The notes: a model not told the origin generated them from the letters alone. A DNA stretch of 64,000 nt from Sipunculus nudus (GCA_026874595.1 CM049317.1:14624882-14688881), one strand, 5' to 3'; numbered from the stretch's first letter, positions 11,996 through 25,204 are shown. Program-made: numbers and translations.

Positions 11996-12918
11996 TCTAA
12001 AACCAATATCTTTCATTATGTATTATTAAAATATAAATCATTACGTACCCATAAAGAGGCAGAACATGATTTCATTTAATCGCTCGCTTGACTGAAATTT
12101 AAACAACTATAAAACATAAAGGTTAAATTCTGGAACAGGCTTACTTTTCAAGAAATTCCCTTCGTTTTTTCCTGCATCAGAATATTATTGAAGTATAATA
12201 ATAGGAACCTGAATCCGTACAATATAAACCACAGTGATTAAATTCTGGAATATGCTTACTGTTGAAGAATTTCTCTTGGTTTTTCCCTGCATCAGACCCA
12301 TTATTGATGTAAAACTAATGGGACTACCAGGTTCATGTTACAGAACCCACATCTCATGTGTGTGTGCATGTATGTGTATATATATATACATACTATTGCA
12401 GCTCACCAGTTATCTCTCACCCTTATTTAATACATGTAGAACTGACATTGAAAACATGTAATTGTTTTACTATTACTAAATTAACTATTATATACCATTA
12501 CCCATTTCTGATTTATATGTTTGAGCAAGTTTATTTAACATTTTTTTTTCAAGGAATCCCCTGAATCCCAAAAATGCAGGGTTTTTCAAAAGTGCTTATC
12601 ATTAGTTTACCATGGAAAATTTTACAGGGTCATCTTCATATATACAGAACTTATCACAATTACATAACAATAAGATTAAAAGTGTGGTAATATACGTTAT
12701 CATCTCTTTACCTTTAAATACTCTAGATATATAAAAAAAAGCTGTTATGAGAATTTGGGTTTTGATGTTCATAAGGACTGACAATTGACCTGTCATTTGG
12801 TTTTAATTAATTCATGACAAAACCTAAAATTAGTTATATGATTTAATAATTACTAGGTTTATCTTTAAAACTTCATGAACATTTAAATTAAAGGGCGGAA
12901 AAATTGATACACAATAAC
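11996..12918 (+). repeat. Tandem duplication, unit 2 (923 bp)
   Basis: Second unit, near-identical to unit 1 with a small number of substitutions and short indels, for example near 11,220-11,240 in unit 1, where extra bases are present. Confidence 0.93.
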
Positions 12919-13726
12919 AATATGTCCGTGAAATGTGTCATTTCTAACTCATGAGAAAATGTAAACACACAAATAGGATGTAAATAGACTTACTAAGCCA
13001 TATGATCGGATTGTTAGAGTTGATTTGTCACAATAATATAAAAACAATGCAATAAATTCAGACCCTTAGAAATATGCATCTTGTGTTATACACTATGTGC
13101 ATGATTATGTTTGCTGCTGATCTTCATAAGATCCTATAGACCATGCGAGATTAATTCTGACTCTGAGTATTTTTTATATACTAATTAACTGTGATTCAGC
13201 CTTTACTCCTCAATTAACACATTTAGCCAGGGCTAAAATGGTATGATTAGGAGGTTATACAGGAACACTGTATAGAGTGATATATTACTCATCAACCATT
13301 GGCTCATATAAACACGTTTATATATTTAAATGTAGTAGATGTGGAGAGTGCAACTGCTGCTTAATTTAAAGTTAAATCTACTTAACTAACAGGTCAAATG
13401 ATAAGAGAACCTGCTTTGGTGAAATCAAAATAAATAAAGCGATTACGTGTTTATAGATCAATCAGTGTATAGAAATTAATATATTGACGTAGTTAATAAG
13501 TAATTCAAAATGAAGATTTCTTATAATTCTGGTTTCTCTTGATCCGACAGGAAATCTTTGCATATGATTTTTTTATCTTACATGCAGACAAAGATGATTA
13601 TCATTTCGAAACCAGCAACGTCGATAATCGCAAATACTCATTGTTAAATTGATTCCTGTATTATTGATCCTGTGTCAAACGTACCTCTGAACTCAGGTGT
13701 CGTTTCGAAACATATAACGTGTCCAG

Positions 13727-14135
13727 AAGTTATGATAGGACTGGCATGCAAATAACGCCTACACCAAAGAGCTTACATAAGTGCAAAGCATAACAATGCT
13801 GATTATCTGTGTGGGTGTTTGTAAGTAATTCGTCACACAAGTCAGGCAGACAAGGGACAACACAGCCCACCTTACAGGCGACTCGCATGGTAGTATGCTT
13901 CAGGCTCCCGGTAACTTCTGGGGTCTCGGTGGATTGTAGGGCCAGAGGTGAGGGGCGGCTCGCATTTGTAGGCTATTACTTCTGGCGGCGACAGGTGTAC
14001 GGGACCGAAGAGGCAAACTCTAATGTAAAAAAAAAAAAAAAAAAAAAAACCCGTAAAACCGGATAAAATTATTATAACCGGTGACATCGCTCGAAACTAT
14101 GATATGACTCACATGCAAATAATGCTTACACCATG
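13727..14135 (+). repeat. ~366-bp unit with flanking direct repeats and an A23 run
   Basis: The sequence around 13,728-13,770 (catgcaaataacgcctacacc) recurs in diverged form at 14,093-14,135 (catgcaaataatgcttacacc). Between them lies a GC-richer segment with a run of about 21-23 A (14,028-14,049). This could be a retroposed insert between target-like repeats or a simple tandem duplication. No A/B box was recognised. Confidence 0.5.
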
Positions 14136-14539
14136 CATGGACATATACAGCACGAGGACACAAGAGCTCGCCGGTACGGAGCCTTCAGAAAGAAACTGAT
14201 CACTGTGATAGATTGTATCTCAAAAAAAACTTATTTATTGCGGTAAACTACAAGTACCAAAACATAGGCAAACAAAATATCAAGTACAGGCTATGCTTGT
14301 GTCAGACATGGGTACACCCAGATTCATTGAAGTGTCTTCATATGTATTTTGTATATTGTATAGGAACCATCATCCGAACTAGCTACTTCCTAAAAATGAT
14401 AATTAATAGTCTGTAAAACGAACAAAGAGGAAAATCTTGAATTTTACACCTAGGGACAGGTCATTGCTTATGTATAGTGTAATGTCCTAAGTAGCAGCAC
14501 TGTGCGCTTTGCAGATTGTGTCCATTAGTTGCGTACACC
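14136..14539. other. No gene seen
   Basis: No recognisable coding exon or repeat. Confidence 0.4.
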
Positions 14540-14605
14540 TAGACCAGATGTCGGGAGTCACGTGATTTCAAAATATATCATAGATAACCTCTATGCAGGG
14601 AAAAC
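14540..14605 (+). repeat. E-box-type dispersed repeat, copy
   Basis: Core gaccagatgtcgggagtcac followed by gtgatttcaaaatatatc, then a block like 'aacctctatgcagg'. Contains TCACGTGA. Matches copies at 5,208, 45,560 and 62,240. Confidence 0.6.
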
Positions 14606-14899
14606 AACATCCGTGCTTGAATAAGTCCTCAGCTGTATTCTGCTGTATTATGAGTGTAACTGCCATTTCTGTTGAAATGCAATAACTTGACAGCAACTGG
14701 ACTGAATGTGATAGTCTCAAGCCAAAGATAAAAGAATATTGGGATTTGCTGAATCATCTGACGAGAGAGCGACAGGATCTCCATAGCTTCCTTTAAATCC
14801 GGCTTTTCCAACGCGGAAGGAGGTTGTGATTAAGTAACTATATATGTCAGACCTCATTTATGATACATCTTTTTACATCCGCTTTATTTCTATAGTATA
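14606..14899. other. No gene seen
   Basis: A 60-codon minus-strand frame (14,629-14,811) shows no nameable domain. Confidence 0.35.
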
Positions 14900-14907
14900 C
14901 CTGAAAT

Positions 14908-16173
14908 CAGAGTTGGGTCCAAAAGTAATTGTAATTGAAGTAAGTGTATTTACATTTACTTTTTCAAGTAATTGTACTTGTAATCGATTACTTTTTGAAA
15001 TCCTGAAAAGTAATTGTACTTGTAATCGATTACTTTTTGAAATCCTGAAAAGTAATTGTACTTGTAATCGATTACTTTTGAAAAGTAATTGTTTAAACAA
15101 TTACTTTTCAATTACTTTTAAGTTCTGTTGTTATATTTGACACAGGAAATAAACCATCAAATTGTCCATGTTATTGAAGCATAACTCTCTGCCAACCTAT
15201 AGTGATGAACAGCTCACTTTGAGTTAAATTGGTTGTTGGTGAGAGGAAGAATTTTGAAGTGCTGTTACTAAAATAGATCTTCTCGTGGATCTGTTCTTAC
15301 TGCAATGTAGTGAAGAATATTTAACATGCTAATCTCAATAATCAGACATGGATAAAGACACCCCCTCAACTCACAACAGAAGGCAAGGTTATATTAAGAG
15401 TAATACATGTACTTTCCATTCCCTTTTAGGTCATTAAGCAGAAGAGCAAATATTGCTAAACAGGCTTGTTAATTTAGATGACCATTCAATCGTTTGATAA
15501 ATTAATGCTAAATTTTAATAACTTGAAAAATACCCTTGCACCACTATTTGACAGAAAGTATTGTAATGTAACATTTTTGTAATAATAAAGTAAATAAAAG
15601 AAATGTCTCATTCCAAATTATTTTGTTATTTAGTTAAGTAATATAGTAATAAATGTCACTTAGAAGTAATAGATTAGGAACTGTGGCGATAGTAAAATAG
15701 TAATAGCAATAGCAATATAATAACAGTGAAACCTAACAGTAATATTTATAGAACGATTTGAACTAAACCCAACCCTGATAAGTATGTTCACATTTTTGTT
15801 CAGACTAAACATCCAGGGGTCATCATTAGCAGAGAACTGTCTAAACCAATACGTAACAGTGTTTTATGATTTTAGAAAAGACCCATGTTCAAATTGTGTA
15901 GAGTGCATTCACCACTGTACGATACATTTTTTTTTAGATTTTGAAATGTAAACAAGGTAATACAAAGTTATTTGTTGTCACTATCACAATGTAATACCCT
16001 AAAAGCAAAAAAAAGTAATTGTAAAAAGCAATTCCAATTACTTTAAAAAGTATTTGTAATTGTAATCGATTACTTTTTTGAAAACACAAAAGTATATGTA
16101 ATTGTAATCGATTATTTTTCAAAGTAATTGTATTTGTAATCGATTATTTTAAAAGTATTTGGACCCAACCCTG
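14908..16173. mobile_element. Non-autonomous hAT-type transposon with 8-bp target duplication
   Basis: The left end reads cagagttgggtccaaa and the right end, inverted, cagggttgggtccaaa (one mismatch). The element is flanked by identical 8-bp direct repeats cctgaaat at 14,900-14,907 and 16,174-16,181. An 8-bp target duplication together with CAG-initial inverted repeats is the signature of hAT transposons. Both subterminal regions carry multiple 'taatcgatta' palindromes within 'agtaattgtaatcgattac' repeats. There is no transposase-like frame in its 1,266 bp, so it must be mobilised in trans if at all. Confidence 0.88.
14962..15090 (+). repeat. Tandem 41-bp subterminal repeats of the hAT-type element
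   Basis: Three near-perfect units, each with 'gtacttgtaatcgattact' and 'ttttgaaatcctgaaa'. The same ATCGAT motif recurs inverted near the right end (16,050-16,145). Subterminal motif clusters are typical transposase-binding regions; that role is inferred. Confidence 0.85.
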
Positions 16174-16181
16174 CCTGAAAT

Positions 16182-16820
16182 CGTGATACCTGTGATTATA
16201 TGTGTGGTTATTTGATGATGCGAAATATAAGCACAATGTAAATGTAAATGCATATGTACATAGATATTATCATAGCTGCAAAATTCACCCATATTTTGAT
16301 TACACTTTAGTTCAGGGTACATGCTGAACACCACAAAAATAATATAACAAAATATGCGAAATGTAATATGTCATTCATAATTTCTCTGCCATATAGTAAT
16401 CAAAACTTGGCTTTATGTTACAAAAGTAAATTAATGCTTATACAAGAACAGCTAAGCAGTCCAGATTATGAATAATGTTTCCAATCCAAAAATATATATT
16501 TTGTGTATTTCTTGAAATGGTGTTCTATATATTGTCCCGAAAAGGACCTTCAAGTTTGAATATTCTTTGGGACTATCGAATTTTTGTTAAAATAGATTCA
16601 ACGTGCAGAAGAAATGGAGAGTGGTGTGAAAATAAAAATTATTTAGCAGGTCAAATCAAAAGCTAAAAAAACATGTTGTGCATAATTGATCTAAGTGTAC
16701 CCATTTAATGGCCATCCGTTAAGGAAATTTCATAAACGTATGATACATTCTAATAATTAAAAGATGAACTGAAGTTTCTGAAAATCTTATGATATTTCAT
16801 TTTTTTGTACTGATGCTCAA
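16182..16820. other. No gene seen
   Basis: AT-rich. A 63-codon frame at 16,475-16,666 lacks any recognised feature. Confidence 0.4.
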
Positions 16821-16998
16821 TAAGAGAATTTTTACTGGCTTTTTTTTTCAAATTAGCCCTTATTTCGAATGTTCATCCTTATCCATAATAAATGGACATA
16901 TAACAAACTGTTCTAAAGCTAATACTATTTCCTCTTAACGATATTTACTACACATACGTGAAGTGTACGGTATCGGGCATGTTATGTAGGGTATGTAG

Positions 16999-17473
16999 AC
17001 CCAGTTGTGGCTCTGTTGTAAATACTGAGCCACAGGTCGCTGCCTCCATTTATGTAGCGGACAGGAACGCATGCACTGTTAGACGATGGTTAGCCGGGCT
17101 TGGTGATGCTTCAGCCAGCGGTGTGCAGTACACGTGTTACATCAACACTGCTAACTTTCTGTCACATCAAGCTGAAATGTGTCATATGCACCTGGCCGGC
17201 TGAAACAATCAAGTGCTAACCCTGGTAACAATCCGTGTGGCCAGCGGTCTTGTGTAGCCAGTGGTCCAGTTACGAGGACACTCACAGCAGTGATGATGTA
17301 ACACGTGCACTGCACACCGCTGGCTGAAACAATCGCCCCGGTTCACCACACTTAAGATTCGATGCGTGTACTTAAACTGGGTGCATCGTCAGAAGATGCA
17401 TGCGTTCCCGTCCGCTAGATAAATGAAGGGAGGGTCCGGTGGTTCTGTGTTTACTACAGAGCCACAACTGGGT
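16999..17473. mobile_element. 475-bp fold-back element inserted in A-prime
   Basis: Ends acccagttgtggctctgt and, inverted, acccagttgtggctctgt are identical. The inverted arms continue for about 150-190 bp with matching islands such as agcggacaggaacgcatgca and ttcagccagcggtgtgcag. Copy A has no such insert at the matching site, where ttatgtagggt runs straight into tgcagccagc. The 81-codon frame crossing the left arm (16,958-17,203) is taken as chance. Confidence 0.85.
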
Positions 17474-18762
17474 CTAGTAGGGTACGGGTGTATGCAGCCA
17501 GCCCTCCTGAACTGTTTAATGAAGACTTATCTGATACTCAGGTTTCAAGTGAAACCAAAAATAATGCCTTAGCACATTTTTATATTAATTACCAAGCTGC
17601 ATTTCAAGCAACAATAAAATGTAACATTCCCACATTTGTGGGCTGTTGACTTCATCAAGTTGACTATCCAAGTATCCTGAACGAGGACACTTCCTGAGCG
17701 ACACCCCAATAATCATTACTTTTACTTTTTGAATGGATATTACACGAATAATTAGAAATTATCAAAATGACATTTCACCCATGTTTTTTTTATTATTATT
17801 TTTGGTTTGTAAAACATGACACCGTCGAATTCCCTTTTGTTGAAGACCCGTCCGTGCACATTACAATATGTAAATAAAATAATATGTTGAACCCTATCCA
17901 TACCTTGTGCAGTCTATGTATCCCCGCATTAAATGTAATTGATCTACTGAGGGATCTTGATTTTATTAGACCGATGGTCTGGCGTGGCCTGTCAAGAACG
18001 GGAAGATGCGTGATTTATCCGAGAACAGAAACAGGACCCAATTGTGATTATCAGGTGCAAGTGTGATACTTTGGATGCTGGTGTTTTCATTCCTTAAAAA
18101 AATTTATACAAATCTATTGAGATAATTTGCCAAAGAAAATTTATTTTTTATTAGGTTTTTTATTAGGTTTTTTTTTACTCAACACTTAATTACAATAAGT
18201 TAGTAGGCAATATGGCTGGCATTGCGGGTGTCTCAGTTAGAATATTGAGAGTATAATTGAGAACACAGCACATTATTGCAAATATAAAGCATTGTGTCGA
18301 AATTTATTGATATTTATTTGATATTTATTTATATGATATTTGTTGTTGGATCACATATTGCTGGGATTACTTTAGTACATGCACAGAAATGTTTTCCCTC
18401 ACCGGATTAACTTGAAATATTCAAGCTGGTTAATATGCACAGAACTCTGCTTATTTGATAAAAGTGGCTAGCGTGAATTAATATATTTGTCCTGTGTGCG
18501 TCTTTTGTGACCTTGTAATCTTCCCTTTTTTACACATGTATGTATTGCAACAACACAAGTGTGTTTCACATGTTTTCAGCATAACATCTTTCTTTAAACA
18601 ACCGAGTTTTTACAATGCAGCACTGGTTGACGTCCGTACATTTTCTGTTGAGCTAATAATTATACTGCATCCGTTCCTTTCGCCACATTTCTCATAAACA
18701 TATAAAATAAAAGCATAGACATTGCATCAATTGCTTGGTGTTTTATTACAACTGCCGTGTTC

Positions 18763-18765
<3 letters not shown>

Positions 18766-18828
<63 letters not shown>
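18766..18828. repeat. (TA)n microsatellite
   Basis: About 60 bp of TA dinucleotide. Confidence 0.95.
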
Positions 18829-18830
<2 letters not shown>

Positions 18831-19515
18831 CAAAAATCATGGTTGGTTCTTAAATGCTTTCCTCAGCGACATCGAAAACGGAATTAAAATGATCAAATTA
18901 TACAAGATGTTTAAGATGTGAAACGCATGCAGTTATTTCTAAGATTGACTTCATTTTCTCTAAACTGAAACAATTGCCAGATTTTGGATATGTAGCTCGT
19001 AAATCTGGACCCTAATGCATTTTTTGTTTTTCTGACGCTGAAGCCTAGTTTTGACAAATTTGGATCCCCTGATTGAAAAATTACTCCTGTGTCTCTGAAT
19101 ATATCAACAATGTAGCCATCAAGGGCCAGCTAAGATGTTTTGTTTGTTATTTTAGCGTATTTGTTTTAACTTCCAAAGCAATCACTCTCATTATATACCA
19201 TTAGAATATATATACCATTACCTACCCACACAGAGGTAATGAAAACGATTTCATTTGATCGCCCGCTTCACTGAAATTTAAACAACTATAAAACAAGAGG
19301 TTACATTCTAGAACAGGCTTACTGTTCAAGAAATTCCCTTGGCTTTTCCCGGCATAAGATGTATTATTGAAATATAATAATGGGAACCAGAACCTGTACA
19401 ATATAAAACACAGAGGCTAAATTCTGGAACAGGATTACTGTTGAAGACTTTCCCTAGGTTTTTCCCTGCACCAGACCTATAACTGATGTAATCTAATGGG
19501 ACTACCATGTTATTG

Positions 19516-19525
19516 ATGTATATAT

Positions 19526-19577
<52 letters not shown>
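19516..19577. repeat. (TA)n microsatellite
   Basis: About 60 bp of TA dinucleotide with one phase slip. Confidence 0.95.
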
Positions 19578-19578
<1 letters not shown>

Positions 19579-21168
19579 TTTTGCAACTCACCTGTTGTAT
19601 CTCACCCTTATACATATAGAACATTGTATTATTTTACTATTACTATATATTAACTATTATTTACCATAACCCATTCCTGATTAATATTTGTGACCAAATG
19701 CAGGGTTTTTCAAAAGTGCTAATCATTTGTTTACCATCAAATATTCTATAGGATTATCGTCATTTATACAGAACTCAAAAATTACATAAAAACAATATTA
19801 ATTGTGTGGTAACATATACATTATCACCTCTTTACTTTAAACAAACCCTTGATATAAAAAAGTTTTTATAAGAAAAAAAGTCGGGATTGAGATATTCATA
19901 AAGACTAACATGTGACCTGTCATTTGGTATAATTAATTCATGACAAAACCTAAAATTAGTTATAAGATTTAATAATTACTAGGATTATATATTTTTAAAC
20001 TTCATTAACTTTTAAATTGAAGGTCGAAAAAATGATATACAAAAACAATATGTCCGTGAAATATGTCATTTCTTACTCATGAGAAAACACAAATAAGATA
20101 AAAATCAACATGCTAGGCCATGTCTTAGGATTGTGAGAGCCTGTCACAATATAATGAAACATTGCAATAAATTCAAACCCTGAGAAATATGCATCTTGTG
20201 TTATACACTATGTGAATGATTATTTTTGCTGCTTATCTTCATAAGATCCTATAGACCTTGCAAGATTACTTCTGACTCTCAGTATTTTTATATATACTAA
20301 TTAACTGTGATTCAGCCTTTACTCCTCAATTAACATATTTAGCCAGGGCTAAAATGGTAAGATTAGGAGGTTATACAGGAACACTGTATGGAAAGATATA
20401 GTACTGATCAACCATTGGCTCATAAAAACACGTTAATATATTTAAATGTAGTACATTTGGAGAGTGCAACTGTTGCTTAATTTAAAGTTATATCTACTTA
20501 ATTAACAGGTCAAATGACAAGAGAACCTGCTTTGGTGAAAATCAAAATAAATAAAGCAATTACATGTTTATAGATCAACTGTATAGAAATTAATATATTG
20601 ACGTATTTTCTTAGTAATTCAAAATTCAGGTTTCTTATAATTCTGGTTTCTCTTGATCTTACATGAAATCTTTACATATGATTTTTTTATCTTACATGCA
20701 GACAAAGATGATTATCATTTCGATACCAGCAACGTCGATAATCGCAAAAACTTATTGCTTATTTGATTCCTAGGTATTATTGATCCTGTGTCAAACGTAC
20801 CTCTGAACTCAGGTGTCGTTTTTGAACATATAACGTGTCAAGAATATGTGCATAACCCTTTGCTCGATTTCTAAAGAGCAATTCACAAATCCTAAAACAT
20901 ATAAAATAAATGGAAATGGGGTTAGAGTATCAGTTTTAAAGTATCACCTAAACAGTAGAAGGTCCCCTCATTGTCATAGAGGTTAATTTTATTGACATGC
21001 AATTATATATAAATTATATGGGAGATTAATTTAAAAAGAATACAGGCCTTTATTCAACAAGTTACGCTGATTCTTTTCTTATCCGCCACAGTTTGCAAAT
21101 TTAGAAAACATACTGACTAGGAATACTGCTTTTGTAACATACCGGCTATGAATGCCGCATTTGTACAC

Positions 21169-21217
21169 CTGTGTATCCTACCCCTGTCTTTAGGACCCCT
21201 GTCAGTAGGATACACAG
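21169..21217. repeat. Perfect 13-bp hairpin
   Basis: ctgtgtatcctac (21,169-21,181) is complemented exactly by gtaggatacacag (21,205-21,217) across a 23-nt loop. Confidence 0.8.
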
Positions 21218-21897
21218 CTTTACAAATAAAGTATATTACCTTTAGTGAATTCCAGATCAGCTTGTGATTTTCATTGCCATGCTGGCTTATTTTTTAATGT
21301 ACGAACTTGCTCTGGAGATTTATCAAACGGGCGCATCGTTATGTAAATAGTTTGTTTGCGTGCCAGTATAATAATTTCATGGGTCCCTGTGTGGCGTTCA
21401 GAGAGGCAAGGACAAGTGTTAAATATGAGATAACCATGCTTCTTATATTAAGCTGCAGCCTATGTACAATGTCACATAAAGGTTAACCTGTCATATTCTG
21501 CATTCCTCCTGTTTGGCTCACGGTATAATCGGTTCGTGTAGCTTATCAGTGTTGTATTTTTTTTAATAGGTGGAGCCTACAACGATGAATGTAATGATTT
21601 TTCGCCAGCCAGACCAGAGTAAACGTGCTCACTGCCATGAGACTTGGGTTAAAATGTTAACCGTCCGTGCATCGACCGATAAAAGGTCTCCCTTTACTAA
21701 ACAGTAGGTCAAGTGCGGAATATCATACCACTTGTACTGAAGTATATTATACTGTACTGCTAAACTTCTTAGTCTACAAATTATGATATGATAACATATT
21801 TACACTTTTTTGCAGTCGATTAATGTGTAAGTGATGAAAGTCATCCTAACTGATTTGCCAACCGCTTTCATGCTGAGTAATGGATATAAGCGTATAG

Positions 21898-21920
21898 TGG
21901 TATAGCACACCGCTATACCA
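21898..21920. repeat. Perfect 9-bp hairpin with 5-nt loop
   Basis: tggtatagc, loop acacc, gctatacca. No RNA family is recognised. Confidence 0.7.
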
Positions 21921-21936
21921 AGACGGTTACATCAAG

Positions 21937-21984
<48 letters not shown>

Positions 21985-24900
21985 CAGTCGGCAGGATAGT
22001 CCAGTGGGACCGTTCCTTACCTGCCACAGGTATAGGCAAACTCTGTCTCAAAAGAAAGTGATGTTAAATAAGGTTATTTTCATAATGAAACCATTTATGT
22101 GGATCTTTTTTTCTGATCGGCTACCATTTGTAGCAATAGATCCCTAAGAATAACTGGTCAGACGGTGAAATCAAAAGATGGTACGAGATGTAACCTATAT
22201 GGATAACTTCTGGAGGTAACTATGTTGAAAAGTCTTTATATCACTAACACATTGGCATTTTAAAAGAAATATATATAGGGTAACGTTATTATCCGACAAA
22301 AGAAATGTAATAGTAACATGGCATAATAAAATCACAAGCAAATGTCAAAAAAGTATAAAAAGTCGTATAAAAGCTATTTTATCACTTTGCTTGCATGAAT
22401 ATTGCATTAGACGATTTTCGACATAGTTGTTCAGTGTGCTATTCCTTGTTATCGGTCAAATGATTATCGCCTTAAAAGATACAACTCAAGGTTTGCAAAG
22501 CCAAGAAAAGTTATCCAAAGAAAAGTAATGCTGTGGAAAAGAGGATATAATTGACACCAATATACTTGGTTTCCATGTTACTTTGAATAGAAGAATTACC
22601 ACAAAGCCATTCACTTGAAGCGACAGATAAAATTATGGTTCAAATATAACTGGTGTTATACATGCCTCCCAGCCACCATTATAAGTCATAAAAATGGTGT
22701 GCCATGTTTAATTTTCACTTACATAAATTATGTATTCAAACATTTAGCTTATTATCTCGCGATAAATTTATAACAATACAACGTCAAACAGAAAATGTGC
22801 TCATCTGTCTAAAGGTTGTATCTGAATGGTAACTGTAAGTGTATTGGCCAGTTCAGTGCCTCGCTTCCCAAAAAACGTCAAGTCATACACCAGGACGGAA
22901 TAACATGGACGTAATAAGTTGTACCGAGGTTGCAATTGAGAATATAGTAATTTATATGGTGCAACACATTTGTCAATTATCTATATCAGTAGTTATACAT
23001 GTCAGCGATAAGAGTAACCTTTACCGAACTCGGCAAACGCTTTCTTATCATTTAACGTGTCATATTGAGATCATATATAACTCCAGTATGACAGGATTAT
23101 AGGCTCTCTGTCGTCTCAGAGAGCTGAATTATAAATACTAACCTAATTGATTACCGACATACTCTGATCCGATGTTTCTATGATCTGCTCATACAAGTTA
23201 TTGCGTTATATATCTGGTTAGACTGGAAAAAGTAAAAGTTTCCTGTATGGATTACTCCTGGAGGTATTTTCTTTCAGACATTTAAACCTATTAAACTATC
23301 CAAAAAGTATACACAATGCTTACGGAAACCACTTGAAACGGCAGCTGAGAAAATTATACGATTTTTAAATCTTGAGAATGCGCTTGCTTGCACTAAATTT
23401 ACAATCTGTCTTTATCAAACATGCCTGCATGCAGGTTATAGTTATATGTAAACAAGTGCAGTCACCTCGACAACTATCTAGCACCTTTAGGTCTCAAAAA
23501 TAGAGATTAAAGACCCAGTTAATGGCTTTATATCTGCTAACATATTACCCGTTCTGGCGTTGGGACAGGTTCTCGAGAATTCGCCTAGTGTCCAGAATTT
23601 ACCATGTTCACCTGCCTGACAGAAAATAAGGATTTAGGGGGAAATAAAGAAAGTGAAACCCTTCAACACAGGACACACTTGGAATAATTCCCGACACTTC
23701 AAGACCAAAGTCGGGCATTTTCGGGGCGTGACTACAAAGAGGATGCGTGACAAAGGTTTAATGCCTCTACTGTTAATCACAATATAGATTACAGTTATAC
23801 AAGTATAGTAACAGCTTTGTAATATGTTAGTTTGCAAAGAATGGTGCCACAGCCAGGCTAACCTTTGTATTTGCCTACTCCAGGAAACAGGTGTTAGTCA
23901 CGGTGTCCTACTTTACTATAGGTCAAGCAAACGTCTTCCAAATCTCATTATATTATCATATAACATAATTGGTTATAAAAACATATTAATGTAGTTTTTA
24001 CATGAGATGAGCCCAGTTCCTTGAAGGGGAAAACATTTTTTCTATATAATTTTCACTAAAAATGAAGTTGTGTGATTTGTTCAAAAACTATTGGCACATC
24101 TATGAGCACTGTGAACTCGGCAGTGACGTCACACACTTGAAAATCCCCTATGACTAAAAATTCTAAATCTCAGTAAAAGGACCGTCCACCACTGTCAGTC
24201 CCAAATTTTCAGGAGAGAATAAAATCAACTTGCATTACTAGATCTGAGTTGTTGATAAAATTCAGTCCATGATGTCACATTTGCACCAGCCAATCAAATC
24301 AGGACAAAGTCCGGGATATGGAGGAAATCCTCCATTCACACAACAAAAGCACGTGGAAGGGGTTTACTTAACCTTTAAGACTAAGCACTTGGAGCACAAA
24401 CGGTCTTTATCGTTAAGTCAACGTTAGTGGTATAATCTATTCTGCAATATTCTAGAGCATGTGTTTTTTAATATGAATATTATCCCCAAATTAGTCCCTC
24501 GTACATTTTTAAGGTTGGGAATAGTAACCTTTTAAGGGTATACACCACCTATGTTTAATAATCTTTCAATTATCTATCTCATTTTGAGAAAATATGATAT
24601 ACGTCCATTTCCCTAATTGAATCGTTACATATTTAAATGTAGGCCTACATTATTGTATTGAATGTTGTTTAATTTTTATATATTGTTGTCAGGACATTTT
24701 GTGTGGGTTACCTATTTGGAGAGGAGTTTGGCGTTTTGTCCGTTGGCCTGTGGACAACCCCCCCCCCCCCCCCACACACACACATACACACATCTATTTC
24801 AGATTTCACGGAAATGTTCAGGTTAGAAAAATAACTATCCAAAGACGGTTGATTTTCCAAGTTTAATACCAAAAGAAGTGTCCGTCTCTTGGAAAATATA

Positions 24901-25204
24901 TGCCGTAATGTGTGTTTTGAATTAATATGGTTGCTACTTTATATAATAAATAAACGTTAAGTTTTTGAGATCCTGTCTGCTTCAATGTCTTTTTTTCAAC
25001 ACAACGTTTCAACCCAAATAAGCAACACAATAAACGTACATCCAAAACAAGAAGAGGAAACGAATAAAATAGTTTTATTTAAAACTGAAAGTACACAATA
25101 CACAGCGGACGAGTTGGTGTTTGTGTAAAATGGGGTTTTGAATAACAACTCCTTCAAGGCACTTCAAACGCTTTTTTTCTATATCTAATACTCTTACAAG
25201 ATAC

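Larger units (their letters stand above)
8559..13728 (+). repeat. Segmental duplication, copy A
   Basis: Colinear with 16,821-20,843. Anchors in order: 'aaagctaatactatttcctc', 'ttatgtagggt' plus 'tgcagccagc', 'gaacgaggacacttcctgag', 'gcaatatggctggca', 'tgacctgtcatttggt', and 'tacctctgaactcaggtgtc' near the right end. Identity looks high in the right half and patchier on the left. Copy A has about 0.75 kb (8,650-9,420) that the other copy lacks, including a MITE, and an internal tandem duplication at 11,062-12,918. Open frames inside are not convincingly conserved between copies, so no gene is called. Confidence 0.85.
16821..20843 (+). repeat. Segmental duplication, copy A-prime
   Basis: Colinear partner of 8,559-13,728 (anchors listed there). 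It lacks the 0.93-kb internal tandem duplication, carries an extra fold-back element (16,999-17,473), and has two large (TA)n expansions (18,766-18,828 and 19,516-19,577) where copy A has short or no TA tracts. Confidence 0.85.
20844..25204. other. 4.4-kb stretch with no gene seen
   Basis: No frame with recognisable domain or paired splice sites on either strand. It contains two small perfect hairpins (listed separately), a TA tract near 21,945-21,980, a C-run with CA repeats (24,760-24,785), and a TGACGTCA palindrome (24,124-24,131) that is a cyclic-AMP-response-element core but has no gene start beside it. Confidence 0.45.

Noticed and set aside
14629..14811. 60-codon minus-strand frame with a moderately natural composition
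   Set aside because: No family resemblance, and no acceptor/donor pair that I trust.
24124..24131. TGACGTCA as a promoter element
   Set aside because: Single short motif in a gene-free region; insufficient support.
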